A stretch of 64,000 nt of DNA from Ch67 sp964491665 (GTDB taxonomy: Bacteria > Pseudomonadota > Gammaproteobacteria > Pseudomonadales > Ketobacteraceae): positions 1 to 64,000 of the forward strand of contig CAZBII010000003.1 of assembly GCA_964491665.1 (NCBI GenBank), in the 5' to 3' direction. Every line of letters begins with the position of its first letter. Position 1 is the stretch's first letter. The notes beneath the pieces were generated by a model. That model was not told where the DNA came from, did not search any database, and saw nothing but the letters and a program-made list of their open reading frames with translations. Shown here piece by piece: positions 50,465-59,454 of this stretch. The translations under genes and the position numbers were made by a program.

Positions 50465-52189
50465 TCAGTAGGTCGTCGCCTCGCGATCATCCAGCGACGC
50501 CGAAATCTTGAAGACTTCCTGCACCGACGTTACGCCCTGCTGCGCATAATCCAGCGCACATTTAGCCAGCGAGCGGAAACGCGGACTGTTGTTGGCTGCG
50601 CGGGTAAATTCCGCCGCGTCGCCCTTGCGCAGCGCGAACAGCAGATGCTCATCCATCTCCAGCAGTTCATACACACCGATGCGGCCGGCATAGCCGGTGT
50701 TGTTGCACTGATGGCAACCGGTCCCCTTGTAAAACTGCGCATCGACCGATGCACCGTCGATATTGCCCAGCCACATCAATTCCTGGCCGTTGAGCTTGTA
50801 CGGTTGCTTGCAGTATTCGCAGATGCGCCGCACCAGACGCTGCGCAATCACCGCGCGCAATGACGACGCCACCAGAAACGCATCGCAGCCCATATCCAGC
50901 AGCCGCATGGCGGTGGACACCGAATCGTTGGTGTGCAGGGTGGACAGCACCATGTGGCCGGTCATCGCCGCCCGCAAACCGATTTCCGCGGTTTCGTGAT
51001 CGCGCATCTCGCCCACCAGAATGATGTCCGGGTCCTGCCGCAGCGCCGTGCGCAACACCGACGCAAATGTGAGACCGATCTTGCTGTTGATCTGCACCTG
51101 GTTGATGCGCGGCAGACGGTATTCGATTGGATCTTCCGCCGTGATGATCTTGCGCTCCGGCGCGTTCAGCAGGTTCAGCGCGGCATACAGCGTGGTGGTT
51201 TTGCCGCTGCCGGTCGGCCCGGTCACCAGCACCATGCCGTACGGGCGCTGCACCAGATTTTCAAAGCGGTGCCGAATGTTGTCCGGCATACCCAGGCGAT
51301 CCATCGACAGCATGCCCGCCGACTGGTCCAGCAGACGCATCACCACACACTCGCCGTAAGGCACCGGCAAGGTCGACAGACGCACGTCGATACTCTTGCC
51401 CATCACACGGATATTGAAGCGCCCATCCTGCGGCAAACGCTTCTCGGAGATATCCAGCCCCGACATGATTTTCAGGCGTGACACCAGCGCCGGCGCGATG
51501 CGCTTTTCCTTCATCACCTGTTCCTGCAATTCACCGTCGATGCGCAGACGCACCCGCAGCACGGTTTCATCCGGTTCGATGTGAATGTCGGACGCGCGCA
51601 CCTGTACCGCGTCTTCAAAAATACTTTGCAGCAGACGCACCACCGGCGCTTCGGCGGTGTCGGTGGTGGTGGCGAGATTGTCCAGGTCGAAATCGGTGGT
51701 GCCCAGCTCGCTGTCCAGCTCCACCGCAATCGACGCGATCTGTTCCGAGCGGCGATAGGCGCGATCCATCGCGTCCAGCAGTTCCTGTTCTTTCACGAAT
51801 GCCGGTCGCACCGGACGCCGCAGAATACGCTGCAATTCATCCATCGCCAGCAGATCGAGCGGATCGGCCATACCCACCAGCAGACCATCGGGCTGCTCGC
51901 TCAGCACAATCGCGCGAAAACGGCGGGCGTAATTTTCCGGCAGCGTCTTGATCAGTTCGTTGTTGAGGCGGAAGCGCGCCATGTCCACGAACGGATAACC
52001 GAAATGTGTCGCCAGCGTCTGCAGCAGCTGCGCCTCACTGACAAAGCCCAGATCCACCACCACCTTGCCGATTTTCTTGCCGGTGCGTTTCTGTTCGTCC
52101 AGCGCCCGCTTGAGCTGGTCGTCGATAATCAGCCCTTTGGAAACCAGCAGGTCGCCAATGCGGACTTTAGGGGCTCGGGCTGGTTCCAT
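50465..52189 (-). CDS. mshE: MSHA extension ATPase MshE
   Basis: This 574-residue GspE/PilB-type ATPase has an N-terminal MshEN module with two consecutive 24-residue c-di-GMP motifs (IGDLLVSKGLIIDDQL and IGKVVVDLGFVSEAQL). It also has Walker A GPTGSGKTTTLY, the Asp-box, GEMRDHETAEIG and a tetracysteine zinc site (CEYC, CHQC). Pilus extension is therefore probably controlled by c-di-GMP. ATG 52189 lies inside the end of mshL (23-bp overlap). Confidence 0.95.
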   Translation of the reverse strand: MEPARAPKVRIGDLLVSKGLIIDDQLKRALDEQKRTGKKIGKVVVDLGFVSEAQLLQTLATHFGYPFVDMARFRLNNELIKTLPENYARRFRAIVLSEQPDGLLVGMADPLDLLAMDELQRILRRPVRPAFVKEQELLDAMDRAYRRSEQIASIAVELDSELGTTDFDLDNLATTTDTAEAPVVRLLQSIFEDAVQVRASDIHIEPDETVLRVRLRIDGELQEQVMKEKRIAPALVSRLKIMSGLDISEKRLPQDGRFNIRVMGKSIDVRLSTLPVPYGECVVMRLLDQSAGMLSMDRLGMPDNIRHRFENLVQRPYGMVLVTGPTGSGKTTTLYAALNLLNAPERKIITAEDPIEYRLPRINQVQINSKIGLTFASVLRTALRQDPDIILVGEMRDHETAEIGLRAAMTGHMVLSTLHTNDSVSTAMRLLDMGCDAFLVASSLRAVIAQRLVRRICEYCKQPYKLNGQELMWLGNIDGASVDAQFYKGTGCHQCNNTGYAGRIGVYELLEMDEHLLFALRKGDAAEFTRAANNSPRFRSLAKCALDYAQQGVTSVQEVFKISASLDDREATTY

Positions 52190-53903
52190 CTGGCTTCTCT
52201 TCAGGCGGCTGTTGCGGTTGCTGATCCTGCTGGATCGGCGACTGGTGCATGGTGGGGAAATAGGGCTGGAAGCGGTGTTCGATTTCCGCATTCTGCTGTT
52301 CGTAGTAATCGCTCTCTGCCACATAAGGCTTGAGCAGAATCACCAGTTCGCTTTTCAACTGTTTGCGCAGATGCTGACTGAACAGCACATCGCCGATCAG
52401 CGGAATGTCACCCAGATACGGAATCTGCGACACCTCTTCCTTGAAGCTGTCCTGCATCAGGCCGCCGATCACCACCACCTGGCCGTTGCGCGCCCGCACC
52501 ACGCTGTCGGTCTCGCGGATGGAACTGTACGCCAGCGGCAGCGACAGGTCCTGATCGCCCAGCCCGATGTCCTTGATCTTTTCCACCACTTCGGTGATGG
52601 ACGGATGCACATGCAGGATCACTTCACCGCTGTCAGAAATCTGCGGCGTCACATCCAGCGCAATGCCGGAAAAAAACGGCGTCAGCGTCACATCCGGCGT
52701 ATCGCTCACCGTGGATGATGTTGTAGTGGTGGTGCTGGAAATGTCCGTCACGAAAAACTCGTCGTTGCCCACCTTGATCACGGCTTTCTGGTTGTTCAGG
52801 GTGGAAATGCGCGGACTCGACAGCACCTTCACATCGCCCTGCAGCTCCAGCAGTTTCAGCACGGCGGTGAAGTCGGTGAAATTGCCACCCAGCGTGAACA
52901 CACCGCCGATCAGCCCGGTGTTCTGGCCGAAGATGCTGCTGAAATCCGCCTGCTCCATGCCGCCGGCAATCTTGTTGTCACTGGTTTCCAGCTGGCCGTT
53001 GTAGCCTTCACCAAACGTGTCCCAGCGAATGCCGCTGGCAAAACCTTCCGACAGCTGCACTTCCAGAATTTTTGCCTCGATGAACACCTGCTGCTGCAGG
53101 CTCAGCTGCGCCCGCTCCAGAAACGATTCCACTTCACGCAGATCCGCCGGCAGCGCCTTCACCACCGCAATGCCTGACACCGGATCAACGATCACACTCT
53201 TGCCATCACCGGTGCCCACCAGCGTGTTCAGCGTATTGGTCAGCTGCTGCCAGAATGCAGTCGAGGATTCCGTCTTGATATTGCTGCTCTTCACGGTTTC
53301 GGTGGAACGCGAACTGCTGGAAGACGAATCCGATCCGGAATCGCTGGCAGTGGAACTGATTTCGCCACTGCTCACCGAGGTCGATGACATGCCCTGGCGA
53401 TGGATGTTCAGATAGTTGATGCGAAACACGCGGCTTTGCAGTGTGCGCGGCAGCACCTGATAGCCGTAGGGTTTCTGGATGAAGTCGTAGCCGTAGGCGT
53501 CGCGCACCGCGCGCAGGGTTTCGTCCAGCGTCACATTGCTGAGCTTGATCGAGATGTTGCCCGCCACTTCCGGGTGCACCACCATGTTCACCGAAGTGCC
53601 CGACACCAGACTCATGAAAAATTCCCGCGCCGGTGTGTCGGTTGCGGTCACATCGAAACGCGGCAGTGCTTTTCTGGCGGGCGCGGTCGTGGCAGTCACC
53701 GGTGGCGTCGTGCTGACGGGAGCTGCGGCGGATGTGGTGGTCGTCGCCGCCGGCTGACTGGCAGATGCAACCGGTGCCGGCGGATTTTTCGGCTTGTACC
53801 AGGAGGCACAGCTGCTCACCGCCAGCGCCAGACTCACCAGCGCCGCCTGCGCCATCATGCGCTTGCCGTTGCCCTTCACCCGCGCCTCAATTCTGTCCGT
53901 CAT
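52167..53903 (-). CDS. mshL: MSHA secretin MshL
   Basis: This 578-residue outer-membrane secretin is probably a lipoprotein (LALAVSSCASWY). It has a Thr/Ala/Pro linker, a short N-terminal STN-type domain (NISIKLSNVTLDETLRAV), a Ser-rich insertion around residues 175-200 and the secretin core ending VVIGGLMQDS. It forms the pilus exit channel. Confidence 0.93.
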   Translation of the reverse strand: MTDRIEARVKGNGKRMMAQAALVSLALAVSSCASWYKPKNPPAPVASASQPAATTTTSAAAPVSTTPPVTATTAPARKALPRFDVTATDTPAREFFMSLVSGTSVNMVVHPEVAGNISIKLSNVTLDETLRAVRDAYGYDFIQKPYGYQVLPRTLQSRVFRINYLNIHRQGMSSTSVSSGEISSTASDSGSDSSSSSSRSTETVKSSNIKTESSTAFWQQLTNTLNTLVGTGDGKSVIVDPVSGIAVVKALPADLREVESFLERAQLSLQQQVFIEAKILEVQLSEGFASGIRWDTFGEGYNGQLETSDNKIAGGMEQADFSSIFGQNTGLIGGVFTLGGNFTDFTAVLKLLELQGDVKVLSSPRISTLNNQKAVIKVGNDEFFVTDISSTTTTTSSTVSDTPDVTLTPFFSGIALDVTPQISDSGEVILHVHPSITEVVEKIKDIGLGDQDLSLPLAYSSIRETDSVVRARNGQVVVIGGLMQDSFKEEVSQIPYLGDIPLIGDVLFSQHLRKQLKSELVILLKPYVAESDYYEQQNAEIEHRFQPYFPTMHQSPIQQDQQPQQPPEEKPDGTSPSP

Positions 53904-54234
53904 CCGCTCTGCCCTTGCTCACCGTTTTGACTGCACCAATCGGCAGCTGCAGTTTGAACTGTCCGCCACCGCGCGCCATCACCACATGGTCCTGATGGAT
54001 CGCCACCACTTTCGCATTGCTCACCCACTCCGACACCGCCAGCGACCGGCCATTGATCACTGCGCGGCGGCGTCCACCGTCCTGCAGGATCATGCTCAGC
54101 TGCAGCGGCTCACTGACGATCTGTTCTGCCGGCGCCGTTTCCACGAACGGCGGCCGCGTTGGATCTCCCGCCAGCGCCACATTCGCCAGACCACACATCA
54201 CACCACACATCAGAATTCTGCTAATCGGCAACAC
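53887..54234 (-). CDS. mshK: MSHA biogenesis protein MshK
   Basis: This 115-residue exported protein has a signal peptide ending at VALA, then GDPTRPPF, typical of MshK/PilP-type periplasmic partners of the secretin. It overlaps mshL by 17 bp and mshJ by 14 bp. Confidence 0.87.
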   Translation of the reverse strand: MLPISRILMCGVMCGLANVALAGDPTRPPFVETAPAEQIVSEPLQLSMILQDGGRRRAVINGRSLAVSEWVSNAKVVAIHQDHVVMARGGGQFKLQLPIGAVKTVSKGRADDGQN

Positions 54235-54892
54235 GGACCAACTCCTCCCGCGTACTCAGCGTATGCACCGCCAGCCGCAACTGGCCTTTGGGATGCTTTT
54301 CAATTTCGAAGGCAAGACCATCCCAGATCATGCGCTGCGGCAACTGCTCGATGCTTTCCAGATAGCTCTGCACCTGGAAGAAAGTACCTTCCAGCCGCAT
54401 CTCCAGATCGTGCCGGTAAATCGCCGGTGCCTGCCGGTCGTCCTTGTTGGCGCTCAGCACCGGCTGCGCCGGCGTCGTCTTGATGCTCTGCACTTTCAGG
54501 CCGGAGCGCTCGCTCAGCAACTCGCCCAGCAACTGCGGCATCAGCTCCGGCGCGATCATGCCGTCGGTGATTTTGGCAATGTCGGCATCCACTGCTGCAT
54601 GGCGCTGGTTCAGCTCCGCCATTTTTTCCCGCAGCAGCTGGTTGGGATCGTAGGACAGCTGCTTTTCCAGCGCCGCAATGTTCTCGTTGGCCTGCGCAAT
54701 TGTCTGTGTCAGCGCCTGCTGTTTTTTTTCCAGTTCGGCGCGCTCGGTCAGCCACGGCCGCAGCAGCAACTGGTCGAACAGGCCCAGCAACAGCACCGCC
54801 ACCGCGCCGGCAATGATCATGCGTTCGCGGACACTGATGCTGTGTGCCCGCGTTTCCAGTTGCTGCCAGCGCGCGCCCAGATTACTGCTCAT
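54221..54892 (-). CDS. mshJ: MSHA biogenesis protein MshJ (PilO-like)
   Basis: This 223-residue bitopic membrane protein has a cytoplasmic N-terminus, one helix (MIIAGAVAVLLLGLFDQLLL), a coiled coil (about 50-110) and a ferredoxin-like C-terminal domain. It is part of the alignment complex between inner membrane and secretin. Confidence 0.88.
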   Translation of the reverse strand: MSSNLGARWQQLETRAHSISVRERMIIAGAVAVLLLGLFDQLLLRPWLTERAELEKKQQALTQTIAQANENIAALEKQLSYDPNQLLREKMAELNQRHAAVDADIAKITDGMIAPELMPQLLGELLSERSGLKVQSIKTTPAQPVLSANKDDRQAPAIYRHDLEMRLEGTFFQVQSYLESIEQLPQRMIWDGLAFEIEKHPKGQLRLAVHTLSTREELVRVAD

Positions 54893-55490
54893 GCTGCGTG
54901 CTCACACTGAAAGTCAGATAGCGGCTGTCGGGGCCGGCGCGCTCCAGATCCAGCATGCGGAAACTGGTGCCGCCGAAAACACTTTCCTGTCCCAGCGCCG
55001 CCAGATATTCCGGCAGCGCTTTGGCGCGCGTCATCATGCCGGTCAGGCCCAGCTGCAAACCGGGCGACTGCAGCTGAATCCGCGTCAGCCAGATGCCGTC
55101 CACATTCATGCGCGACAATCCGCCCAGCACCTCAGAGAAATGTTCCTCATGGGTATCGCCCTGCGCCTGCAGTGCCGCCAGAAACTGGTATTTCAGCTGC
55201 AGCGAATCGCGCAGATACTGCTCCTGCTGCACCAGCGCGGGATCGGCTACCATTTTTTCCAGCTGTGCCGTCATCGCCTGCACCGCCTTGTCCAGACGCT
55301 GCTGCGTGGCTTCCAGATTCACCACCTGCTGCCGCATGCGCTGCGTGCGCACATAGTCCAGCGACGTCAGCACCAGCAGAATCACCAGCACGCCCGCCAG
55401 CACCGCCACCATCTGCTGCAGCGGAAAGCGCACTTCCGGTTTGCGGAATACGTCCTGATAGAAATTGACACGCTGCTCAAGCGGCTGCAT
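54882..55490 (-). CDS. MSHA biogenesis protein MshI2 (PilN-like)
   Basis: This 202-residue bitopic protein has the PilN-like start QPLEQRVNFYQDVFR, one helix (MVAVLAGVLVILLVLTSL), a coiled coil and a C-terminal domain. ATG 55490 is chosen over 55508 for the strong GGGAGG ribosome site 6 nt upstream. It overlaps mshI by 14 bp. Confidence 0.85.
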   Translation of the reverse strand: MQPLEQRVNFYQDVFRKPEVRFPLQQMVAVLAGVLVILLVLTSLDYVRTQRMRQQVVNLEATQQRLDKAVQAMTAQLEKMVADPALVQQEQYLRDSLQLKYQFLAALQAQGDTHEEHFSEVLGGLSRMNVDGIWLTRIQLQSPGLQLGLTGMMTRAKALPEYLAALGQESVFGGTSFRMLDLERAGPDSRYLTFSVSTQHEQ

Positions 55491-56433
55491 GACGCCCTCC
55501 CAGCGCAATTCCCACCGCTGGCGCCAGCAGGCCCTGCTGCAGTGTTGTCAGTTCGGCGGCGCCCACCAGTTCCGCCAGCCCCAGCATCTGCGCCCGGATC
55601 GGCAGCCGCTGCGACAGTCCTTCGCACCAGAGTTGCTGCTCCACGGATTCGGTAATCACATACAGCCGATTGACGCCGGACTTGCCCAGCTGGCTTTCGT
55701 AGTAATCGAGGGAACGCTGGATATCCAGCGCCAGGTTGTCGGTAGGATCATTGTTGAAATCGACATTGCCGGAATAGCCGCCGCCCATGCCGTGCATTTC
55801 CAGCGTGCGCGTCAGATACAGATAGCCGTTTTCGATCAGATTGATGGAACCGCTGTTGCCGGTGAGATACAGCACCGCCAGTCCCAGATTGTCCACGCCG
55901 GGCAGTGCGCGCGCGATTGCTGCCAGCGCCAGTTCGGCAATGCCAATGCCGCGCAGCACCAGACCGTGCTGCTCGCAAGCCGCCACCAGCGCACTCACAC
56001 TGCTCATGTCGATCAGCGCCGCGTAAACCATGTTCATGCGGCCACGATAGGCATCCGCCGGCAGCCGGAACACATCCACCACCATTTTTTCCACCGGCTG
56101 CGCGATCAAATCCTTCACCCGCCACTTCACCGCTTCGCGCAGTTCGGCATCTGGCACATTCGGCGCATCCACCAGCAGCAGATTGTAGAACTCGTGACTC
56201 AGACTGATATGGCAGGGCAACGCCGGCAGCGCCTCCTGCCGGCACAATTCGGCAAACGCTTCCACCGGCGAACGGAAGCTGCCGGTCACCACGCCCTGCC
56301 GCGCCAGCACCGGTGTCGCACCGCCCAGTTCCAGCACGCACCAGCCCGCACCCTGCGGCGTGATGCTCACGCCCAGAATCGTGTCGTCGTGCTTCTTTTT
56401 ATTGGGAATCAGCCGCTTGAGCCAGTTGCGCAT
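55477..56433 (-). CDS. mshI: MSHA biogenesis protein MshI (PilM-like)
   Basis: This 318-residue cytoplasmic actin-fold protein of the PilM type (ILGVSITPQGAGWCVLEL at the N-terminus) links MshI2 to the ATPase. It is the first gene of the minus-strand MSHA operon, divergent from trmL. Confidence 0.88.
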   Translation of the reverse strand: MRNWLKRLIPNKKKHDDTILGVSITPQGAGWCVLELGGATPVLARQGVVTGSFRSPVEAFAELCRQEALPALPCHISLSHEFYNLLLVDAPNVPDAELREAVKWRVKDLIAQPVEKMVVDVFRLPADAYRGRMNMVYAALIDMSSVSALVAACEQHGLVLRGIGIAELALAAIARALPGVDNLGLAVLYLTGNSGSINLIENGYLYLTRTLEMHGMGGGYSGNVDFNNDPTDNLALDIQRSLDYYESQLGKSGVNRLYVITESVEQQLWCEGLSQRLPIRAQMLGLAELVGAAELTTLQQGLLAPAVGIALGGRHAAA

Positions 56434-56571
56434 GAATACTTTCCAGAGCCGGCGACCACTTGACGCCTTTCCTAGAAAGCGTAGACGACTATTTTAAAAT
56501 CGTGATTGAACTCACGCGCTTAGCCCTGCATGCTCTGCGTTTTTCGACGCCAACCTGCGACCCCGTTCACC

Positions 56572-57036
56572 ATGCTGCACATCGTTCTGTACCAGCCGGA
56601 AATTCCCCCCAACACCGGTAACATCATCCGCCTGTGCGCCAACACCGGCATGCAATTGCACCTGATCAAACCGCTGGGATTCGTGCTGGAAGACAAACAG
56701 CTGCGCCGCGCCGGACTCGATTACCACGAGTGGGCGCAGGTGAAAGTACATGAGTCATTTGAGGATTTTCTGCAGGCGGTGAATCCGGCGCGCTGTCTGG
56801 CGCTCTCCACCAAGGGCAGCGTGCCCTACCAGACCATCGCCTACCAGGCCGGCGACGCCGTGATTTTCGGGCCGGAAAGCCGGGGTCTGCCGCAGGAGAT
56901 TCGCGAACACGCGCGGGTCAGCCAGTGCATCCGCATTCCGATGCGGCCCGACAACCGCAGCCTGAACCTGTCCAATGCCGCCGCGGTGGTGGCCTATGAA
57001 GCCTGGCGCCAGGCCGGATTCGCCGGGGGAAACTAG
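56572..57036 (+). CDS. trmL: tRNA (cytidine/uridine-2'-O)-methyltransferase TrmL
   Basis: This 154-residue SPOUT methyltransferase acts on the wobble base of tRNA-Leu. It has the family start LHIVLYQPEIPPNTGNI and the SAM-binding knot IFGPESRGLP, IPMRPDNRSLNLSNA. ATG 56572 gives the standard length; the frame from 56530 adds an unrelated leader. Confidence 0.96.
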   Translation: MLHIVLYQPEIPPNTGNIIRLCANTGMQLHLIKPLGFVLEDKQLRRAGLDYHEWAQVKVHESFEDFLQAVNPARCLALSTKGSVPYQTIAYQAGDAVIFGPESRGLPQEIREHARVSQCIRIPMRPDNRSLNLSNAAAVVAYEAWRQAGFAGGN

Positions 57037-57041
57037 CGGCG

Positions 57042-57935
57042 TCAGGACTGCACGTTCTGCCGCGCCGCGTTCCGCCCAGACGTCGGCAGATACACCAGCA
57101 CCACCCCCGCCAGAATCACGCCCATGCCCGCCAGTTCCAGCGCGTCCACCGCCTCGCCGCCCAGCCACACCCCCAGCGCCACCGCCACCAGCGGATTGAC
57201 GTAGGCATAACTGGTGGCCAGCGCCGGCCGCACATGCTCCAGCAGATAGGCATAGGAGGAAAAACCCAGAATCGCGCCGAAGAACACCAGATACGCCAGC
57301 GCCAGCAGCGCCTTGTCGGTCGGCACCGCCGTGAGGGCTTCCCCCCGCCCCAGCGCCACCAGCAGCAGCACCACACCACCCAGCAGCATCTGCAGCGCAC
57401 TGGCCATGAAACTCGACGGCAGATCCAGATGCTTGCCCCAGATCGAACCGAACGACCAGGACAGCGCCGCCAGCACCAGCAGGATGCCACCCAATGGACT
57501 GGTCGACAGCTCGCGGCCGAAGTTCAGCAGCAGCAGGCCCGCCAGACCGATGCCCACCCCCAGCCATTCGCGCCCGCTGGCACGCTGCCCCCAGAAGCGG
57601 GCAAACACCAGCGCAAACAGCGGCGTCACCCCCACCACCAGCGCCGACATGCCGGAACTCACCCCCTGCTCCATCGCCAGACACACCAGCCCGTTGCCGC
57701 CCAGCAGCAGGAACACACCCACCACGGCGGAATCGCGCCACTGGCGCAGGCTGGGCCAGGGCACACCGCGCACACGCAGAAACGCCACCAGCAGCAGGCC
57801 CGCCAGCACATAGCGGCTACCCGCCATCAGCAGCGGAGGAATGGATTCAATGGCAAAGCGCATGGCGAGGTAGGTGGAACCCCAGATCAGGTACACGCCG
57901 AGCAGCGCCAGCACCACGGGAAGACGCAAATTCAC
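57042..57935 (-). CDS. EamA-family drug/metabolite exporter (YedA-like)
   Basis: This 297-residue inner-membrane protein has ten helices in two EamA repeats. The start LGVYLIWGSTYLAMRFAIE is typical of the YedA group. The substrate is unknown. It converges on trmL with 5 bp between them, and sits downstream of secB on the same strand. Confidence 0.9.
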   Translation of the reverse strand: MNLRLPVVLALLGVYLIWGSTYLAMRFAIESIPPLLMAGSRYVLAGLLLVAFLRVRGVPWPSLRQWRDSAVVGVFLLLGGNGLVCLAMEQGVSSGMSALVVGVTPLFALVFARFWGQRASGREWLGVGIGLAGLLLLNFGRELSTSPLGGILLVLAALSWSFGSIWGKHLDLPSSFMASALQMLLGGVVLLLVALGRGEALTAVPTDKALLALAYLVFFGAILGFSSYAYLLEHVRPALATSYAYVNPLVAVALGVWLGGEAVDALELAGMGVILAGVVLVYLPTSGRNAARQNVQS

Positions 57936-57987
57936 GATAACGTCCCCCGGATGTCAGCGCCGGCGTGTCGCCACGCAGATGGAAGTA

Positions 57988-58467
57988 TCAGTGTTTGGCG
58001 TCCGCTTCCGCCTGGGCTTTCAGCTGCTGCTGGCGCAGGTTTTCGGCAAAGGCCGCTTCGAAATTGATGGGCTGCATGAGGAACTGCGGGAAAGTGCCGC
58101 GCGCCACCACATCGGACACGGTTTCACGCACATAGGGGAACAGGATATTGGCGCACACGCCTTTCAGAATGGCTTCCTTCTGGATGCCTTCGATGCCCTG
58201 CAGCAGGAACAGGCCGGCCTGGGCCACTTCCGCGATGAACGCAACGGCATCCTCGTTCTTCACGGTCACCGTCACCTTCAGCACCACTTCCCAGATATTG
58301 CCTTCCACCAGCGTGGCATTGTTGTTGATTTCCAGATTCACGTCCGGCTTCCACTGCTCGCGGAACAGTTGCGGCGTTTTCGGCGCCTCGTAGGACAGAT
58401 CCTTCAGATAGATGCGCTGCAGCTGGAACTGTTGCTGAGGTTGCTGGCTGTTGGCTTGCTCGGTCAT
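57988..58467 (-). CDS. secB: Protein-export chaperone SecB
   Basis: This 159-residue tetrameric chaperone keeps preproteins unfolded for SecA. Typical segments are FQLQRIYLKDLSYEAP, WEVVLKVTVTVK and NILFPYVRETVSD. It lies 117 bp after grxC on the same strand. Confidence 0.97.
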   Translation of the reverse strand: MTEQANSQQPQQQFQLQRIYLKDLSYEAPKTPQLFREQWKPDVNLEINNNATLVEGNIWEVVLKVTVTVKNEDAVAFIAEVAQAGLFLLQGIEGIQKEAILKGVCANILFPYVRETVSDVVARGTFPQFLMQPINFEAAFAENLRQQQLKAQAEADAKH

Positions 58468-58584
58468 TCTCTTCCCCTGATTACCTGTAATGGCCGCCCT
58501 CTGGCGGTGTTGGACATGACGACTACGATCGCGGGACCGCCATTGAATGTCACGTGTGTTGCAAATATATGGCGCGGATGTGAT

Positions 58585-58842
58585 TCAGGGCCGGGCCAGC
58601 AGGCCGTCCAGCAGACCCTGCCGGTCCAGCGCATGCAGATCGTCGCAGCCGCCCACATGCAGCGTGCCGATCCAGATCTGGGGCACCGTGTGGCGTCCGC
58701 TGCGCTCTTCCATTTCCCTGCGCAGCTGCGGCTGGCCCGCCACGTCGATGTCGGTGAACGTCACGCCCTTGGACTTCAGCAGACTGCGGGCCCGCATGCA
58801 GTAAGGGCACCAGGGAGTGGAATACATGATGACTTCTGCCAT
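58585..58842 (-). CDS. grxC: Glutaredoxin 3
   Basis: This 85-residue dithiol glutaredoxin has the active site CPYC near residue 12, the TVPQIWI cis-Pro segment and GGCDDL for glutathione binding. It lies 30 bp after the rhodanese gene. Confidence 0.95.
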   Translation of the reverse strand: MAEVIMYSTPWCPYCMRARSLLKSKGVTFTDIDVAGQPQLRREMEERSGRHTVPQIWIGTLHVGGCDDLHALDRQGLLDGLLARP

Positions 58843-58872
58843 GACGACACCTGCCTTGCGATTGCGGAGTGC

Positions 58873-59292
58873 TTACTTGCCCTTCACCAGCGGCAGACCT
58901 TCCGACGTCCAGGTCGTGATGCCGCCACTCAGACGGCGCACATCCTTGAAACCACTGGCAGTCAGAATGCGGCCGGCGGCACCGGCGGTCTGGCCGATCT
59001 TGCACACGATCACGATAGGCTTGTCGCGGAATTTGTCCAGCTGGCCCAGGTTTTCCTTCAGGCCGCTGAACGGGATATTGCGGGAATCGGTAATGTGGCC
59101 GTCGCGGAAGTCCTTCACGTCGCGCACATCCAGCACCAGCGCGCCTTCCTTGTTCACCAGATGGGTCAGCATCTGGGTGGATACGGTTTTGCCGCCGCGA
59201 CGGGTTTCCAGCAGCACAAACAGCACCAGCAGCACCACGAACGGCCCCACCAGCTCAGGATGGTTAACCGCGAACTCAAACAGACGATCCAT
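58873..59292 (-). CDS. Membrane-anchored rhodanese-like protein (YibN type)
   Basis: This 139-residue protein has one N-terminal transmembrane helix (LVGPFVVLLVLFVLLE) and a rhodanese domain with the catalytic cysteine in VCKIGQTA. It would transfer sulfane sulfur; its partner is unknown. It heads the rhodanese-grxC-secB group, divergent from gpmI. Confidence 0.92.
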   Translation of the reverse strand: MDRLFEFAVNHPELVGPFVVLLVLFVLLETRRGGKTVSTQMLTHLVNKEGALVLDVRDVKDFRDGHITDSRNIPFSGLKENLGQLDKFRDKPIVIVCKIGQTAGAAGRILTASGFKDVRRLSGGITTWTSEGLPLVKGK

Positions 59293-59454
59293 TGGAAATC
59301 CTAATAATTCAGTGACTTGCAGGAAGCAGCAGGGACCTGCCGCAAAAGAGTAGCCGAGTATAACCGAATCCGCCGGCGCTGCCGATCCCGCCCAAATTCG
59401 GGTAAACTACCGCCACTCTTCCTGTCAGCAACCACTAACGTCGTAGCAGTGACC

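Noticed and set aside
32866..56571. Calling the accessory block a genomic island
   Set aside because: No integrase, border repeats or tRNA gene were found, and codon use looks like that of the neighbours by eye.
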